Assembly (NCBI GenBank): GCA_021836225.1
Contig: JAKBJA010000172.1
Coordinates: 16,865-80,864 of the forward strand
DNA: 64,000 bases
Reading direction: 5' to 3'
Origin: Pseudomonadota bacterium
GTDB taxonomy: Bacteria > Pseudomonadota > Gammaproteobacteria > Burkholderiales > Thiobacillaceae
The position numbers and the translations under genes were made by a program. The notes beneath the pieces were generated by a model. It did no database searches and was not told the DNA's origin. It saw nothing but the letters and a program-made list of their open reading frames with translations. Below, in pieces: positions 36,223-44,932 of the stretch. The first letter of the stretch is position 1. Each line of letters starts with the position of its first letter.

Positions 36223-37359
36223 TCAGACAGTAGCCGGGGGGGTATTGATATCCGTCAAAATTCGCGCCACGGTCTTGATGCTGGCCGTGCCATCACCGTA
36301 AGGGTTGGCGCGCGTCGCCATCGCCTGATACGCGGCTGGATCGTCGAGCAGACGACTTGCTTCGCGCACGATGTCGGCGGCATCCATGCCAACGAGCTTC
36401 AGGGTGCCTGCCTCCACCCCTTCCTGACGTTCGGTGACCTTGCGCAACACCAGTACGGGTTTGCCGAGGCTGGGCGCCTCTTCCTGCAGGCCGCCGGAAT
36501 CGGTCAGCACCAGGTACGAGCGCTTCATCAACTGCACCAGCGGCAGGTATTCGAGCGGGTCGAGCAGCCGTACGTTGGGGATGTCCGCGAGGTATTTGCC
36601 GACCACCGCGCGAACATTGGGATTTCTGTGCACCGGGTAGACGAGTTCGATGTCGTCGGCATATTTTCGCGCGAGCTCGGCCAAGCCCTTGCAGATCGAC
36701 TCGAAGGGGCCGCCAAAGCTTTCGCGCCGATGCGCGGTCACAAGCACGACGCGCTTCGTGTCGAATGGAATCGCTTCGAGTGCTGAGCCCGCCATCTCAA
36801 ATGGACGCGACGAAACATCGAGCAGGGCATCGATCACGGTGTTGCCGGTGACCTCGATCGCCGATTCTGCGATGCCTTCATTCAGTAGATGCTGCTTTGC
36901 CTTTTCGCTGTGCGCGAAAAAGAGGTCGGCCACAGAGTCGATAATCTTGCGGTTGGCTTCCTCGGGATAAGGGTGGTGCTTGTCAAAAGTGCGCAGACCG
37001 GCTTCGACGTGGCCGATCTTGACGCCGGCATAGAAGGCAGCCAGCGCCGCTGCCATCGAGGTTGTGGTGTCGCCCTGGACCAGCAGCAGGTCGTACTTCT
37101 CTTCTCGCAACATCCTGCCGATTTCCTGCAGCACGCTGACGGTGATGTGCTCCAGCGTCTGGTTGTCCCGCATCAGGTTCAGGTCGTGGTCAACACGGAT
37201 TCCGAACAGGTCGATTAGTGGCGCCACCATGTCCTTGTGCTGCCCGGTCAGGCAGTTGCGGTTGTCGATGAGCCCGGGATGACGTTCAAGTTCGGCGATC
37301 AGCGGCGCCATCTTGATCGCTTCCGGTCGGGTGCCGAATACGGTTAACACCTTAAGCAT
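36223..37359 (-). CDS. wecB: UDP-N-acetylglucosamine 2-epimerase (non-hydrolysing)
   Basis: 378 residues from ATG 37359. The start KVLTVFGTRPEAIKMAPL, GDTTTSMAAALAAFYAG, HVEAGLRTFDKHHPYPEE, TAHRRESFGGPFESICKG and LTDSGGLQEEAPSLGKP are all diagnostic. It interconverts UDP-GlcNAc and UDP-ManNAc, supplying ManNAc or ManNAcA for the polymer. A ManNAc dehydrogenase (WecC) is not seen in the window. Its start overlaps the upstream toroid gene by 8 bases. Confidence 0.96.
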   Translation of the reverse strand: MLKVLTVFGTRPEAIKMAPLIAELERHPGLIDNRNCLTGQHKDMVAPLIDLFGIRVDHDLNLMRDNQTLEHITVSVLQEIGRMLREEKYDLLLVQGDTTTSMAAALAAFYAGVKIGHVEAGLRTFDKHHPYPEEANRKIIDSVADLFFAHSEKAKQHLLNEGIAESAIEVTGNTVIDALLDVSSRPFEMAGSALEAIPFDTKRVVLVTAHRRESFGGPFESICKGLAELARKYADDIELVYPVHRNPNVRAVVGKYLADIPNVRLLDPLEYLPLVQLMKRSYLVLTDSGGLQEEAPSLGKPVLVLRKVTERQEGVEAGTLKLVGMDAADIVREASRLLDDPAAYQAMATRANPYGDGTASIKTVARILTDINTPPATV

Positions 37360-38272
37360 GCTTGCCTTCCGCGCGCATTTTCAACAGGTGCGCGTCGAGG
37401 AAATATTTCACTGCCCAGCTGATTTCCGCGCCTGCGATGTATTTAGCGCCCTTGCCGTAGCTGCCGTTGAATCCACCGGACTTGTTCTGGATCTTCTCCA
37501 GATAGCGCATGGCCTTGTTCGCGAGTTCCTTCCTGCCCAGCGTGTACCAGACGATCGCATACTGCGCCATCCCGGTCGAGCACACCCAGTCCACATCCGG
37601 ATAGGCCGGAATGCTGCCGTCACGCCGCTGGCATTTTTCCACGTCGGCCATGCCCTGCGCGGCAAGTTTCAGCTCGCCCATTTCGCACAATGCCTCCATG
37701 GCATAGGCATGAAAATGCGACAGACGGTTGAAGGGCACCAGGTCTTCCCGTTGCTTGTAGTGGGCGAGCGCAAAGTTCGCCGCTTCCTCATATTCCTTTA
37801 CCCCCAGCAGCCTGCCAGCCTCGGCCAGCGGCGGCAGCGCGTAGGTGTGGATCAGGTCGCTGGCGATATCGGTCCACAGTTCGGTCGAAGGGGTATTGAG
37901 GCGGCCGCTGGCATCCATCTGGGTCAGGGTCCAGTCGCAGGCCCGCCGCAACGCGGATTCAGCGCCCTCTACGTCATTCAGGGCGGCGCATAGCCCACGC
38001 ATGATCTGCGCGGTATCGAAGGTGTAGGGCACGCCATCGGGCGCAGGGAAAGCGCCATCCGGAAGCTGGATCGAGAGCAGCCAGCGGGTGCAGGTGCGCG
38101 CCAGTTCCTTCTCGCCCCAGTTGTAAAGGGTGGGAATGAAATAACCCGTCACCTCGGGGTACGGTACACGCTGTCTGGTGTGAACGATGATCCCCTGACC
38201 CGGCACCATGTTCTGCCTGAACCAGTCCATCGCCCGTTCGTGGCTTGGTTTTTGTTTTCGCCAGAAAAGCAT
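37352..38272 (-). CDS. Alpha/alpha-toroid protein of unknown function (paralogue of 11243-12457)
   Basis: 306 residues from ATG 38272. It shares YPEVTGYFIPTL, QLPDGAFPAP, DTAQIMRGL and STGMAQYAIVWYTLG with the longer protein at 11243-12457, in the same order. It lacks that protein's longer N-terminal lead-in. The helix-hairpin pattern suggests a helical toroid like those of polysaccharide-active epimerases and unsaturated glycuronyl hydrolases. No catalytic residue can be assigned. Overlap with wecB suggests a cytosolic role in precursor or polymer handling. Confidence 0.75.
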   Translation of the reverse strand: MLFWRKQKPSHERAMDWFRQNMVPGQGIIVHTRQRVPYPEVTGYFIPTLYNWGEKELARTCTRWLLSIQLPDGAFPAPDGVPYTFDTAQIMRGLCAALNDVEGAESALRRACDWTLTQMDASGRLNTPSTELWTDIASDLIHTYALPPLAEAGRLLGVKEYEEAANFALAHYKQREDLVPFNRLSHFHAYAMEALCEMGELKLAAQGMADVEKCQRRDGSIPAYPDVDWVCSTGMAQYAIVWYTLGRKELANKAMRYLEKIQNKSGGFNGSYGKGAKYIAGAEISWAVKYFLDAHLLKMRAEGKHA

Positions 38273-38333
38273 TTTCTTCGTCCCTTTTATGTGTCCTGAT
38301 TATTGTTTGGCTTCCGCGCCAAGGCCACCCCTG

Positions 38334-40277
38334 CTACTTCGACGGCTCCTTGACTCGCAGAACCTGATTGGGCTTTATCGCTAGCAACTCCTGTGCCACT
38401 CCGCTTGGCCACTGCACCGTAATCTTCTCAATCTGTGCGTTTTTCGCCAAGCCGAAGTGCAGGCGCGAATGATTCTGGCTGCGGTGGTGAACGCCGCCAT
38501 CCTGCACCCGCACCTGGGTCACCCCGCCTGCGGTTACGCGCACGATCGTGCCGATGCCGTCGCGGTTGGTGGCGGTGCCTTCCAGGTCGACCATTATCCA
38601 GTGATTGCCATTGCCGACATTGCGGAATAGCTGGTAGCGCCCATTATCAGACGGCAGGCCGAGGCTGCGGCCCATGCTGCCCCCGCTGGCAGTGAGGATG
38701 TCCAGGAACCCGTCGCTGTCGATGTCCGCCGTGGTGACCGAATCGCCCACACCGACGAGCCATCCCGATGCGCCGCCGGCATGCCGCACAACTTCGAACT
38801 CGCCCCCACCGTTGTTCAGCAGAAGCAGGTTTGCCGTCTTGCCGGCGTTACCCGAGCCGAGCACGAAGATATCCAGATCCATGTCGTTGTCGAAGTCGCC
38901 CGCGACTGCATTCATCGCAGCCATGGGCACTGCATTCACGCCGCGCTTATCGCCGTCCTCGACGAGTTTGCCGCCGCGATTCATGAACAGCCGCGCGGGC
39001 GCGGTTTCGTCCTTTGCACCGTCCGCAAGCGCTTTGACGTCTTCGATTGGCGCGGTCGAGTGGATTCGGATCGTGAGATAGCGCGGTTTGGCCTTGCCCC
39101 CAAACAATTCGGGCCGGGCGTGGAATTCGATCTGCCAGTTTTCCGGCTTGGGGCTGCCAATGAGCACGCCCGGGCGGTCGCCGCCGGGCGGGTGGGGCAA
39201 GCCACGCGCGGCGTCGGCGGCGAGTTCGAAAACCAGGCTGGCCGGAGTTTCGGCCTGCTCGCCGATCTTCACATCCGCTGCGACGAGATCACCGGTGTGC
39301 TGCCCCGCCAGGGTCACTTTCAGCGCACCATGGGTGCGGAAACGGAACGCCGTGGGGTCGTTGATGTTTTGTGGGGTGAGCTCGATCTGGGCGGTGAGTT
39401 CATTTTCCCCGCCTCGCGCCAGCGCGACACGTCCACCGGGATTCTTGCGCACCATGAACAGGTCGATGGCGCCGTCGTTGTCGAAATCACCCGTGACCAG
39501 ATCCTCGAACGCAGTGTTGGGCAACAGGTCGAGCGTGCGCGCGGGCGAGGTGGCGGTATCGAACACCTGCACTGGGCGGCCCTTGCCCATCAGGCGGCAA
39601 ACGACCTCGGGGTAGCGGTCGTCGTTCAAAGCGGTCAGCACGCAAAATGGCGCCGAACGTGAATTGGGTTTGAGCCGCGACGTGGCATCGGCAAAGCGGC
39701 CGTCCTGCTGGGTGAACAGGAAGGGCGGCGTCTGATCGTCGAAACGCGCTTCCGCACCCTGAAACAGATCGAGCTTGCCGTCCAGGTCGATGTCCAGCCA
39801 CAGCGGCATGCGGGTGCGCCCCGGCGGGTTGTCGACGCCGAGCAGTGCCGCACGCTCGACCAGCTTGCCGCCTTCATTGACGAACAGACGCTTGGGTTCG
39901 ACCCCCACACCCTGGATCGCGCCGGTCAGTTGCACCAGATCAAGCTGCCCATCGTTATTGAAATCGGTCCAGGCTGCGCCGTGCTTGTCGCCGCCAAGAT
40001 CGTTCGGGCTCATGACATCGGCCGTCACATTGGCAAAACGGCCTCCGCCCAGGTTGCGGAACAGCATCGCCTGCTTCAGGTGGTTGGTGACATACAGATC
40101 GGGCTGGCCGTCGCCGTCGTAGTCGCCCCAGGCCGCGCCGTGGGTCATGCCCTCGTAGTCGCCCAGCCCGGACTGGACGGTGATGTCCTCGAACACGGTG
40201 AGCGATTTTTCGGACGGCGAGCAGCCTGCCAACGCAGCGGTTAGACAGAGTACGAACAGGCGTGAGTGCACGATCAT
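38334..40277 (-). CDS. FG-GAP/VCBS beta-propeller lipoprotein with ASPIC/UnbV domain
   Basis: 647 residues from ATG 40277, with a GAGGAACC ribosome site. A lipoprotein signal with lipobox LAGC puts Cys19 at the mature N terminus. At least six calcium-binding FG-GAP loops are visible (DYDGDGQPDL, DFNNDGQLDL, DIDLDGKLDL, DFDNDGAIDL, DFDNDMDLDI, DIDSDGFLDI). The end, HHRSQNHSRLHFGLAKN followed by VQWPSG, is an ASPIC/UnbV domain (CRTAC1-like). It should be a periplasmic or surface-exposed propeller, possibly binding the glycan. Its target is unknown. Confidence 0.9.
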   Translation of the reverse strand: MIVHSRLFVLCLTAALAGCSPSEKSLTVFEDITVQSGLGDYEGMTHGAAWGDYDGDGQPDLYVTNHLKQAMLFRNLGGGRFANVTADVMSPNDLGGDKHGAAWTDFNNDGQLDLVQLTGAIQGVGVEPKRLFVNEGGKLVERAALLGVDNPPGRTRMPLWLDIDLDGKLDLFQGAEARFDDQTPPFLFTQQDGRFADATSRLKPNSRSAPFCVLTALNDDRYPEVVCRLMGKGRPVQVFDTATSPARTLDLLPNTAFEDLVTGDFDNDGAIDLFMVRKNPGGRVALARGGENELTAQIELTPQNINDPTAFRFRTHGALKVTLAGQHTGDLVAADVKIGEQAETPASLVFELAADAARGLPHPPGGDRPGVLIGSPKPENWQIEFHARPELFGGKAKPRYLTIRIHSTAPIEDVKALADGAKDETAPARLFMNRGGKLVEDGDKRGVNAVPMAAMNAVAGDFDNDMDLDIFVLGSGNAGKTANLLLLNNGGGEFEVVRHAGGASGWLVGVGDSVTTADIDSDGFLDILTASGGSMGRSLGLPSDNGRYQLFRNVGNGNHWIMVDLEGTATNRDGIGTIVRVTAGGVTQVRVQDGGVHHRSQNHSRLHFGLAKNAQIEKITVQWPSGVAQELLAIKPNQVLRVKEPSK

Positions 40278-40310
40278 CGAAGGTTCCTCAACAGCATTGA
40301 TGGGTTTCGG

Positions 40311-41480
40311 TCAGCCGGCCAGGCGACGGAGCAGGCGACCAAACAGCGGCCAGTTGCGCGCGCGCTGCTGTGCGGCAAACGCGCCCTGAGCCAGCCAACC
40401 CGGGCGTTTGGGCCGGCTGTGCGCAATGGTATACAAACGGCGTGCCAGCGCATCTGGTGCAAACGTGTCGGATGCGGCATGGCGGCGGGCGCGCTCCGCA
40501 AGGGCGCGATAGTGCACCGCGTCGTTCACCACACCGTCGATGGCCTTCACCCAGGCGTCCACGTTCAGATAATCGTCGATCAGCAGCCCGCCATCGCCGA
40601 CCGCCTCGGGCAGTCCGCCGCGCCGGCTTGCGATCACCGGAATGCCGCATGACTGCGCTTCCAGCGCGACCATGCCGAAGCCTTCCTCCCAGCGCGAGGG
40701 TGCGATCAGCAGACGGGTTTGGCGATACACGCTGCGCATGTCGGACACCCGATGCGCGAAGCGCACATTGGGCAGTTCCGCCAGGCGCCGGTGCAGCGTA
40801 TCGAGCGCCGCATCGGCGAGCTTCCACGATTCCTGTAACAGAAAGTTGACGGCCGGCAGGCGGCGCGCAATTTCCAGGAACGTGTCCAGCCCCTTGACCG
40901 GGTGAGGGTTGATCATCGTCACGCTGCCCTCGGGGTCGCCCGGGGTGTCGAAATACAGTTCGGCGGGTGGGTAGACGACCCCGGCGCGGCGACCGGTGGC
41001 GCGCTGCACCTTGTTGGCCAGAAACCCGCTGCTTGCGATCAGGTGGCAATCGAGCGCAGCGATCGCACGCATCTCCGCCAGGTCAAATTCGGCATCATGC
41101 ACGTAACACAGGCCGGTCACGCCAAGCCGATGCGCGGTTTGCAGCACCGGCAACGCGCCTTCCAGTTGCGACCATACGAGATCGGGGCGCGTGCGTTCGA
41201 TTTCGGCGGCGAGCGTGGGATAGAAGTCGGGCAGCAGGCGGACGGAATAGCCGCAATCGAGCTCATTGTGGGCCGGGTCGACGGAACGGATGCCGAGCGT
41301 GGCGTGATCGGCCGTATCGGGAAAGCGCCATGGACTGACCGCGTAATCGCGCGAGCCGACCGCTTCGCAGGCCATGTCCGGCATCGCCGCCATGCGCACC
41401 AGCAGCATGTGCGCAGCACGCGCTGCGCCGCCGAGGAAGAACGGATAGGGTGGGCGTTCGCTGGCGTAGAGGATGCGCAT
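40311..41480 (-). CDS. GT4 family glycosyltransferase
   Basis: 389 residues from ATG 41480. The N terminus is RILYASERPPYPFFLGGAA. Later motifs are GLCYVHDAEFDLAEMRA, MINPHPVKGLDTFLEIARRL and the donor site PSRWEEGFGMVALEAQSCGIP. It is separated from the upstream GT gene by a single base, so the pair is one transcriptional unit. Donor and acceptor are unknown. Confidence 0.88.
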   Translation of the reverse strand: MRILYASERPPYPFFLGGAARAAHMLLVRMAAMPDMACEAVGSRDYAVSPWRFPDTADHATLGIRSVDPAHNELDCGYSVRLLPDFYPTLAAEIERTRPDLVWSQLEGALPVLQTAHRLGVTGLCYVHDAEFDLAEMRAIAALDCHLIASSGFLANKVQRATGRRAGVVYPPAELYFDTPGDPEGSVTMINPHPVKGLDTFLEIARRLPAVNFLLQESWKLADAALDTLHRRLAELPNVRFAHRVSDMRSVYRQTRLLIAPSRWEEGFGMVALEAQSCGIPVIASRRGGLPEAVGDGGLLIDDYLNVDAWVKAIDGVVNDAVHYRALAERARRHAASDTFAPDALARRLYTIAHSRPKRPGWLAQGAFAAQQRARNWPLFGRLLRRLAG

Positions 41481-41481
41481 G

Positions 41482-42843
41482 TCAGTCTGCCGTCACGGGT
41501 ACGGCGATTAAGGCGTCGAGCTCTTGGTAAAGCGTTCGCGCGAGCTTTGCCCGTTCCCGGCTCGCCAGCCAGGCGGTGCGGGCCTCCGCGCCAACTGTCG
41601 GAAAGTTGCGCAGACGCAGTAGCGCCTCGGCGAGGCCATCGGCATCATCCTCGGCAATCGTCATGCCTGCACCCAGGTTGAGAATTATTTCGCCCATTTC
41701 GCCCCCGTTGCCAAACGACAGTATGGGTGTGCCTGCGGCGATGTATTCATACAGCTTGCCCTGAATATAGCGCGCGAGACCAGGCGGGTTGAGCAGCAGC
41801 AAACCGTCGACTTCGCGCATCATGCTGCAGGCATCGATCTTGGGAACCGTATCGATCAATTCGATCACGTCGGGATAAGGAAAGGACCGCAGCTTGTCCA
41901 GTGCGTCGGGACGTTTGTGGCCGACCATGCGTACCTTGAGCCGGACTCGCAAGTCAGGACATGTCGCAAGCGCCCTGGCGAGCGTATCGAGAAAAGCGTC
42001 GGGCGCGGCCATCGCACCCAGATTGCCGAGGTAGGCGAGCGTGATCGGCGCAGCGGGATCCTTTTGAACCACAACCGGTGATGCAGCAAAGTCTCCCGGT
42101 TCCCATCCGTTGTAAACGACCGCATGTCGATTGTGGGCCAGTTCGGCAAAGCGGCGTTCGGCATGAGCCAGCTGAGACGGGGTGGTAAAAATCACCAGGT
42201 CGGCGCGTGCCAGGCAGCGTGCTTCCCATTCACGATTCGCCCCATCGGTGGCGACAAAACGGAACGGCGTCTCGGTCCATTCGTCCCGGTAATCCAGCGC
42301 CAGCCGCCAGCCAGTTTTCCTGGCCAGCCACAATCCAGCGACGAAATTGCAGAACGGGGGGCCGGATGCCAGGATCACGCCCGATTCGTCAGCACTGATT
42401 CTTTCTGCGGCGGCTTCATACAATGCCAGCGCATTGACGATGCCGCCGTCGATTTTAGGCAGAGGCCAGGGATGGGGGCCTTGGTCAGCGGCAACCCGGT
42501 GCACCGGCACGGATTCTGGAAGCAGGTCTGCCAAATAGAGTCCGGCATGATTCGGCGTGGATGGGGCGGGCCCGCAGATCACCTCGACCTGCCAGCCGGA
42601 TGCGGCCGCATGACGTGCAAATGACAGGGGGCGATAGACCCCGCCGGTGACATGGGGGGGGAATTCCCAGGTAATGAGGATGAGCTTCCTACCCGCAAAT
42701 TGACCTGGCCTTTTTTCGCCTGAACGACTGCCCGGCGCGCGTGCATAACGTTTAAAAACAGGAATAGATCGTTTACGCAACATGCGTAAGCGGCTTAACC
42801 CACCCCAATACAGGTTGCGCAAAATGGCGATAGCTTGGGTCAA
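41482..42843 (-). CDS. GT4-like glycosyltransferase
   Basis: 453 residues from TTG 42843; an ATG at residue 21 is a possible alternative. The fold begins at about residue 53 with LILITWEFPPHVTGGVYRP, the usual GT4 opening, after a Lys/Arg-rich leader. The C-terminal half has LAYLGNLGAMAAPDAFL and GLARYIQGKLYEYIAAGTP, resembling WbuB/TuaC-type enzymes. A 51-base gap precedes the next gene downstream. Confidence 0.85.
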   Translation of the reverse strand: MTQAIAILRNLYWGGLSRLRMLRKRSIPVFKRYARAPGSRSGEKRPGQFAGRKLILITWEFPPHVTGGVYRPLSFARHAAASGWQVEVICGPAPSTPNHAGLYLADLLPESVPVHRVAADQGPHPWPLPKIDGGIVNALALYEAAAERISADESGVILASGPPFCNFVAGLWLARKTGWRLALDYRDEWTETPFRFVATDGANREWEARCLARADLVIFTTPSQLAHAERRFAELAHNRHAVVYNGWEPGDFAASPVVVQKDPAAPITLAYLGNLGAMAAPDAFLDTLARALATCPDLRVRLKVRMVGHKRPDALDKLRSFPYPDVIELIDTVPKIDACSMMREVDGLLLLNPPGLARYIQGKLYEYIAAGTPILSFGNGGEMGEIILNLGAGMTIAEDDADGLAEALLRLRNFPTVGAEARTAWLASRERAKLARTLYQELDALIAVPVTAD

Positions 42844-42894
42844 GCGTGTCAGCTCCGGACTTTTATGTTTTTGGTCGCCATGGCCAGCAGGCTG

Positions 42895-43833
42895 TCATAT
42901 GTAATGCATTGCACGTCGCATTTCCCGTTTCTTGTGAAGCCATATCAGTGGAAGAAACCACGTCAGCCAGCCCAGGGTTTGCAGCACAATCCCACGATCA
43001 TAGGGATAGGCGTTAAATGGATAGATAGTACCGGCACGTCCCTCCAGCGCGGCACGTATTTCCCGCAGGATAGCCTTCAACGTGGGCCTTATGCTGTGTT
43101 CCCGGTTTTTAAGACGCGACAGGTAATACCCCTTCAACCGCAGAAATCGCACTCGGCGGCTGAGCGGTTTGGCGTAAACCGTTCGGATGTGGATGACGGG
43201 CGATCTTGGAGTTACAACCAGCCGGAACCCATGTAGCCGCAGACGCCTGCACAAGTCGATTTCCTCGTAATAGGCAAAGAAGAGGGGGTCGAATCCGCCA
43301 ACTTGCCGAAGCGCCGCTGAGGAAAGCATCAGGGCCGCGCCATAAAGTGTTGGGCTCTCGAAGAACGAGGGGAAAGCGGACGCATCGAATCGTTCCTGGT
43401 CGCGGCCGTTGGGTTGCAGCACTCCCACTCGAAATCCCCGGTCGATATCCATGCCATTCCCCTGAAGCTGTATCGAGTTTAGCCCAGCGATATCCGCATC
43501 CATGGACATGATTCCTACATAATCACGCAGGCAGTCTGGCGGCAGGCGCACATCTGGGTTCACAATTAATATGTAGTCCGCGCCATCCTGCAGGGCACGT
43601 TGTATTCCCCGGTTGTTCCCGCCGGCATAGCCAAGGTTCCTGCCCGTCTGCATGAATTCGTACGGAGGGATCGCGTGTGCCAACTGTTTGCCACTGCCAT
43701 CCGGCGACTGGTTATCTATAACGAGCAGCCGGAAATTCGGGTATGTGATGCCTCGAATCGCTTCCACGCAAGCAAGCGTGTCATCGAGCGAACAATAGTT
43801 AAGCACAAGTATATAAACGCACGGAAGTTTCAC
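42895..43833 (-). CDS. GT2 family glycosyltransferase (rhamnosyltransferase-like)
   Basis: 312 residues from GTG 43833. VYILVLNYCSLDDTLACV, LLVIDNQSPDGSG, GYAGGNNRGIQRAL and YILIVNPDVRLPPDCL are the WbbL/RfbF-type GT2 signature. FFAYYEEIDLCRRLRLHGF supplies the likely catalytic base. A short hydrophobic C-terminal helix may touch the membrane. It follows the methyltransferase gene by 7 bases. Confidence 0.9.
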   Translation of the reverse strand: MKLPCVYILVLNYCSLDDTLACVEAIRGITYPNFRLLVIDNQSPDGSGKQLAHAIPPYEFMQTGRNLGYAGGNNRGIQRALQDGADYILIVNPDVRLPPDCLRDYVGIMSMDADIAGLNSIQLQGNGMDIDRGFRVGVLQPNGRDQERFDASAFPSFFESPTLYGAALMLSSAALRQVGGFDPLFFAYYEEIDLCRRLRLHGFRLVVTPRSPVIHIRTVYAKPLSRRVRFLRLKGYYLSRLKNREHSIRPTLKAILREIRAALEGRAGTIYPFNAYPYDRGIVLQTLGWLTWFLPLIWLHKKREMRRAMHYI

Positions 43834-43840
43834 TCAAGAT

Positions 43841-44851
43841 TCACTCTTTCTCAAAGTAGAAAGCTGCCCGACCGCCACGGCCAGCTGAATTGATTTGCTC
43901 TGCCTCTTTCTTGAATTCAAGAATCTCGTTTTTAGTAAAACTGCTATGGTCTGGGTCAACGAAGTGTGATTGCGGGTCTCGCATGGCGATGTTCCGACGA
44001 TACTGTTCGCTTCCCAAGAACTCCCATGCCTGCGAATCAAACACCACCTTCTTGAATGTCAAGCCAGCAGCGTGTGCAACGCGCTTAATGCTGTCATGAG
44101 AATGCAAGTAGAAATGCCGAGGGGCGTCCAACTCAACCCAGTCAGTTCCATATCGCTCCCAAAGCGCCGAATCAACGAGGGGTATCCGAATTAGGCAAAA
44201 CCCACCCTTGACGAGGAGCGTGCTGGCCTGTTTTAGGGTTTTAAGCTGGTCAGGAAGCTGGTCAGGAATGTGTTCGAGAGAGTGGTGAAACATAATGAGG
44301 TCACATGGCTCGTCCAGCGCGTCAATCGACCTTTTCAGAACTGGAATTCCAACGAAAGTGGTGTCACCAGGGATGAATGGGTCGATGCCAAGAAGCCGCC
44401 GAAAACCAAGCTGCTTAAAAGCGGCCAACCTGAATGGGCGGGCTCCGCAGCCTACGTCAACTATGCGTGCATCAAAGCTTGATATCCCGGCGTTTTTAAG
44501 CATCGGTCCATACTCATGAATTTCTTCCGGAAGAGGAACCAAAGGACGAACCAATCGGCTTAGTCTTAGCTTTTTCCCAAAAAGGGCTGCCTCAGTCCTC
44601 CAATGAACCAGGGGTGTCATGATTCCGTGTCCCTTTGGTATGCGATAGTTTGTGCTGAGCGAGTAATAATTCTTTGGATAATGCCTGGCCATATCGGATG
44701 GAAAATGATCGATCTGGAGGCAACCGCATTCACGGCACATGAAATACGTAAACTCTTCGCGTGTGCCGAACATCATCTCGCGAATTCTGTACTGTTGATG
44801 GGGCCCCTGGGCGTTACAGATGCGGCACCGGAGTTCACTGGCTGAATTCAT
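43841..44851 (-). CDS. Class I SAM methyltransferase with N-terminal Cys4 zinc-ribbon-like motif
   Basis: 336 residues from ATG 44851. The N terminus has C9-x2-C12 and C39-x2-C42 (CRICNAQ and MCRECGC), a probable zinc knuckle as in sugar C-methyltransferases. The Rossmann SAM site is ARIVDVGCGARPFRLAAF, followed by LIMFHHSLEHIPDQ. Such proteins methylate sugars in capsule and antibiotic loci. It is 7 bases upstream of the GT2 gene. Codon use is noticeably more AT-rich than in the XrtA operon. Confidence 0.85.
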   Translation of the reverse strand: MNSASELRCRICNAQGPHQQYRIREMMFGTREEFTYFMCRECGCLQIDHFPSDMARHYPKNYYSLSTNYRIPKGHGIMTPLVHWRTEAALFGKKLRLSRLVRPLVPLPEEIHEYGPMLKNAGISSFDARIVDVGCGARPFRLAAFKQLGFRRLLGIDPFIPGDTTFVGIPVLKRSIDALDEPCDLIMFHHSLEHIPDQLPDQLKTLKQASTLLVKGGFCLIRIPLVDSALWERYGTDWVELDAPRHFYLHSHDSIKRVAHAAGLTFKKVVFDSQAWEFLGSEQYRRNIAMRDPQSHFVDPDHSSFTKNEILEFKKEAEQINSAGRGGRAAFYFEKE

Positions 44852-44932
44852 AATTCCCCATCTCAGTCCTGCCCTTACTGGCGTTATTAGGATTTACGTA
44901 AAATTTGTTGTTTGCTTTCAACTCGACTTCTA

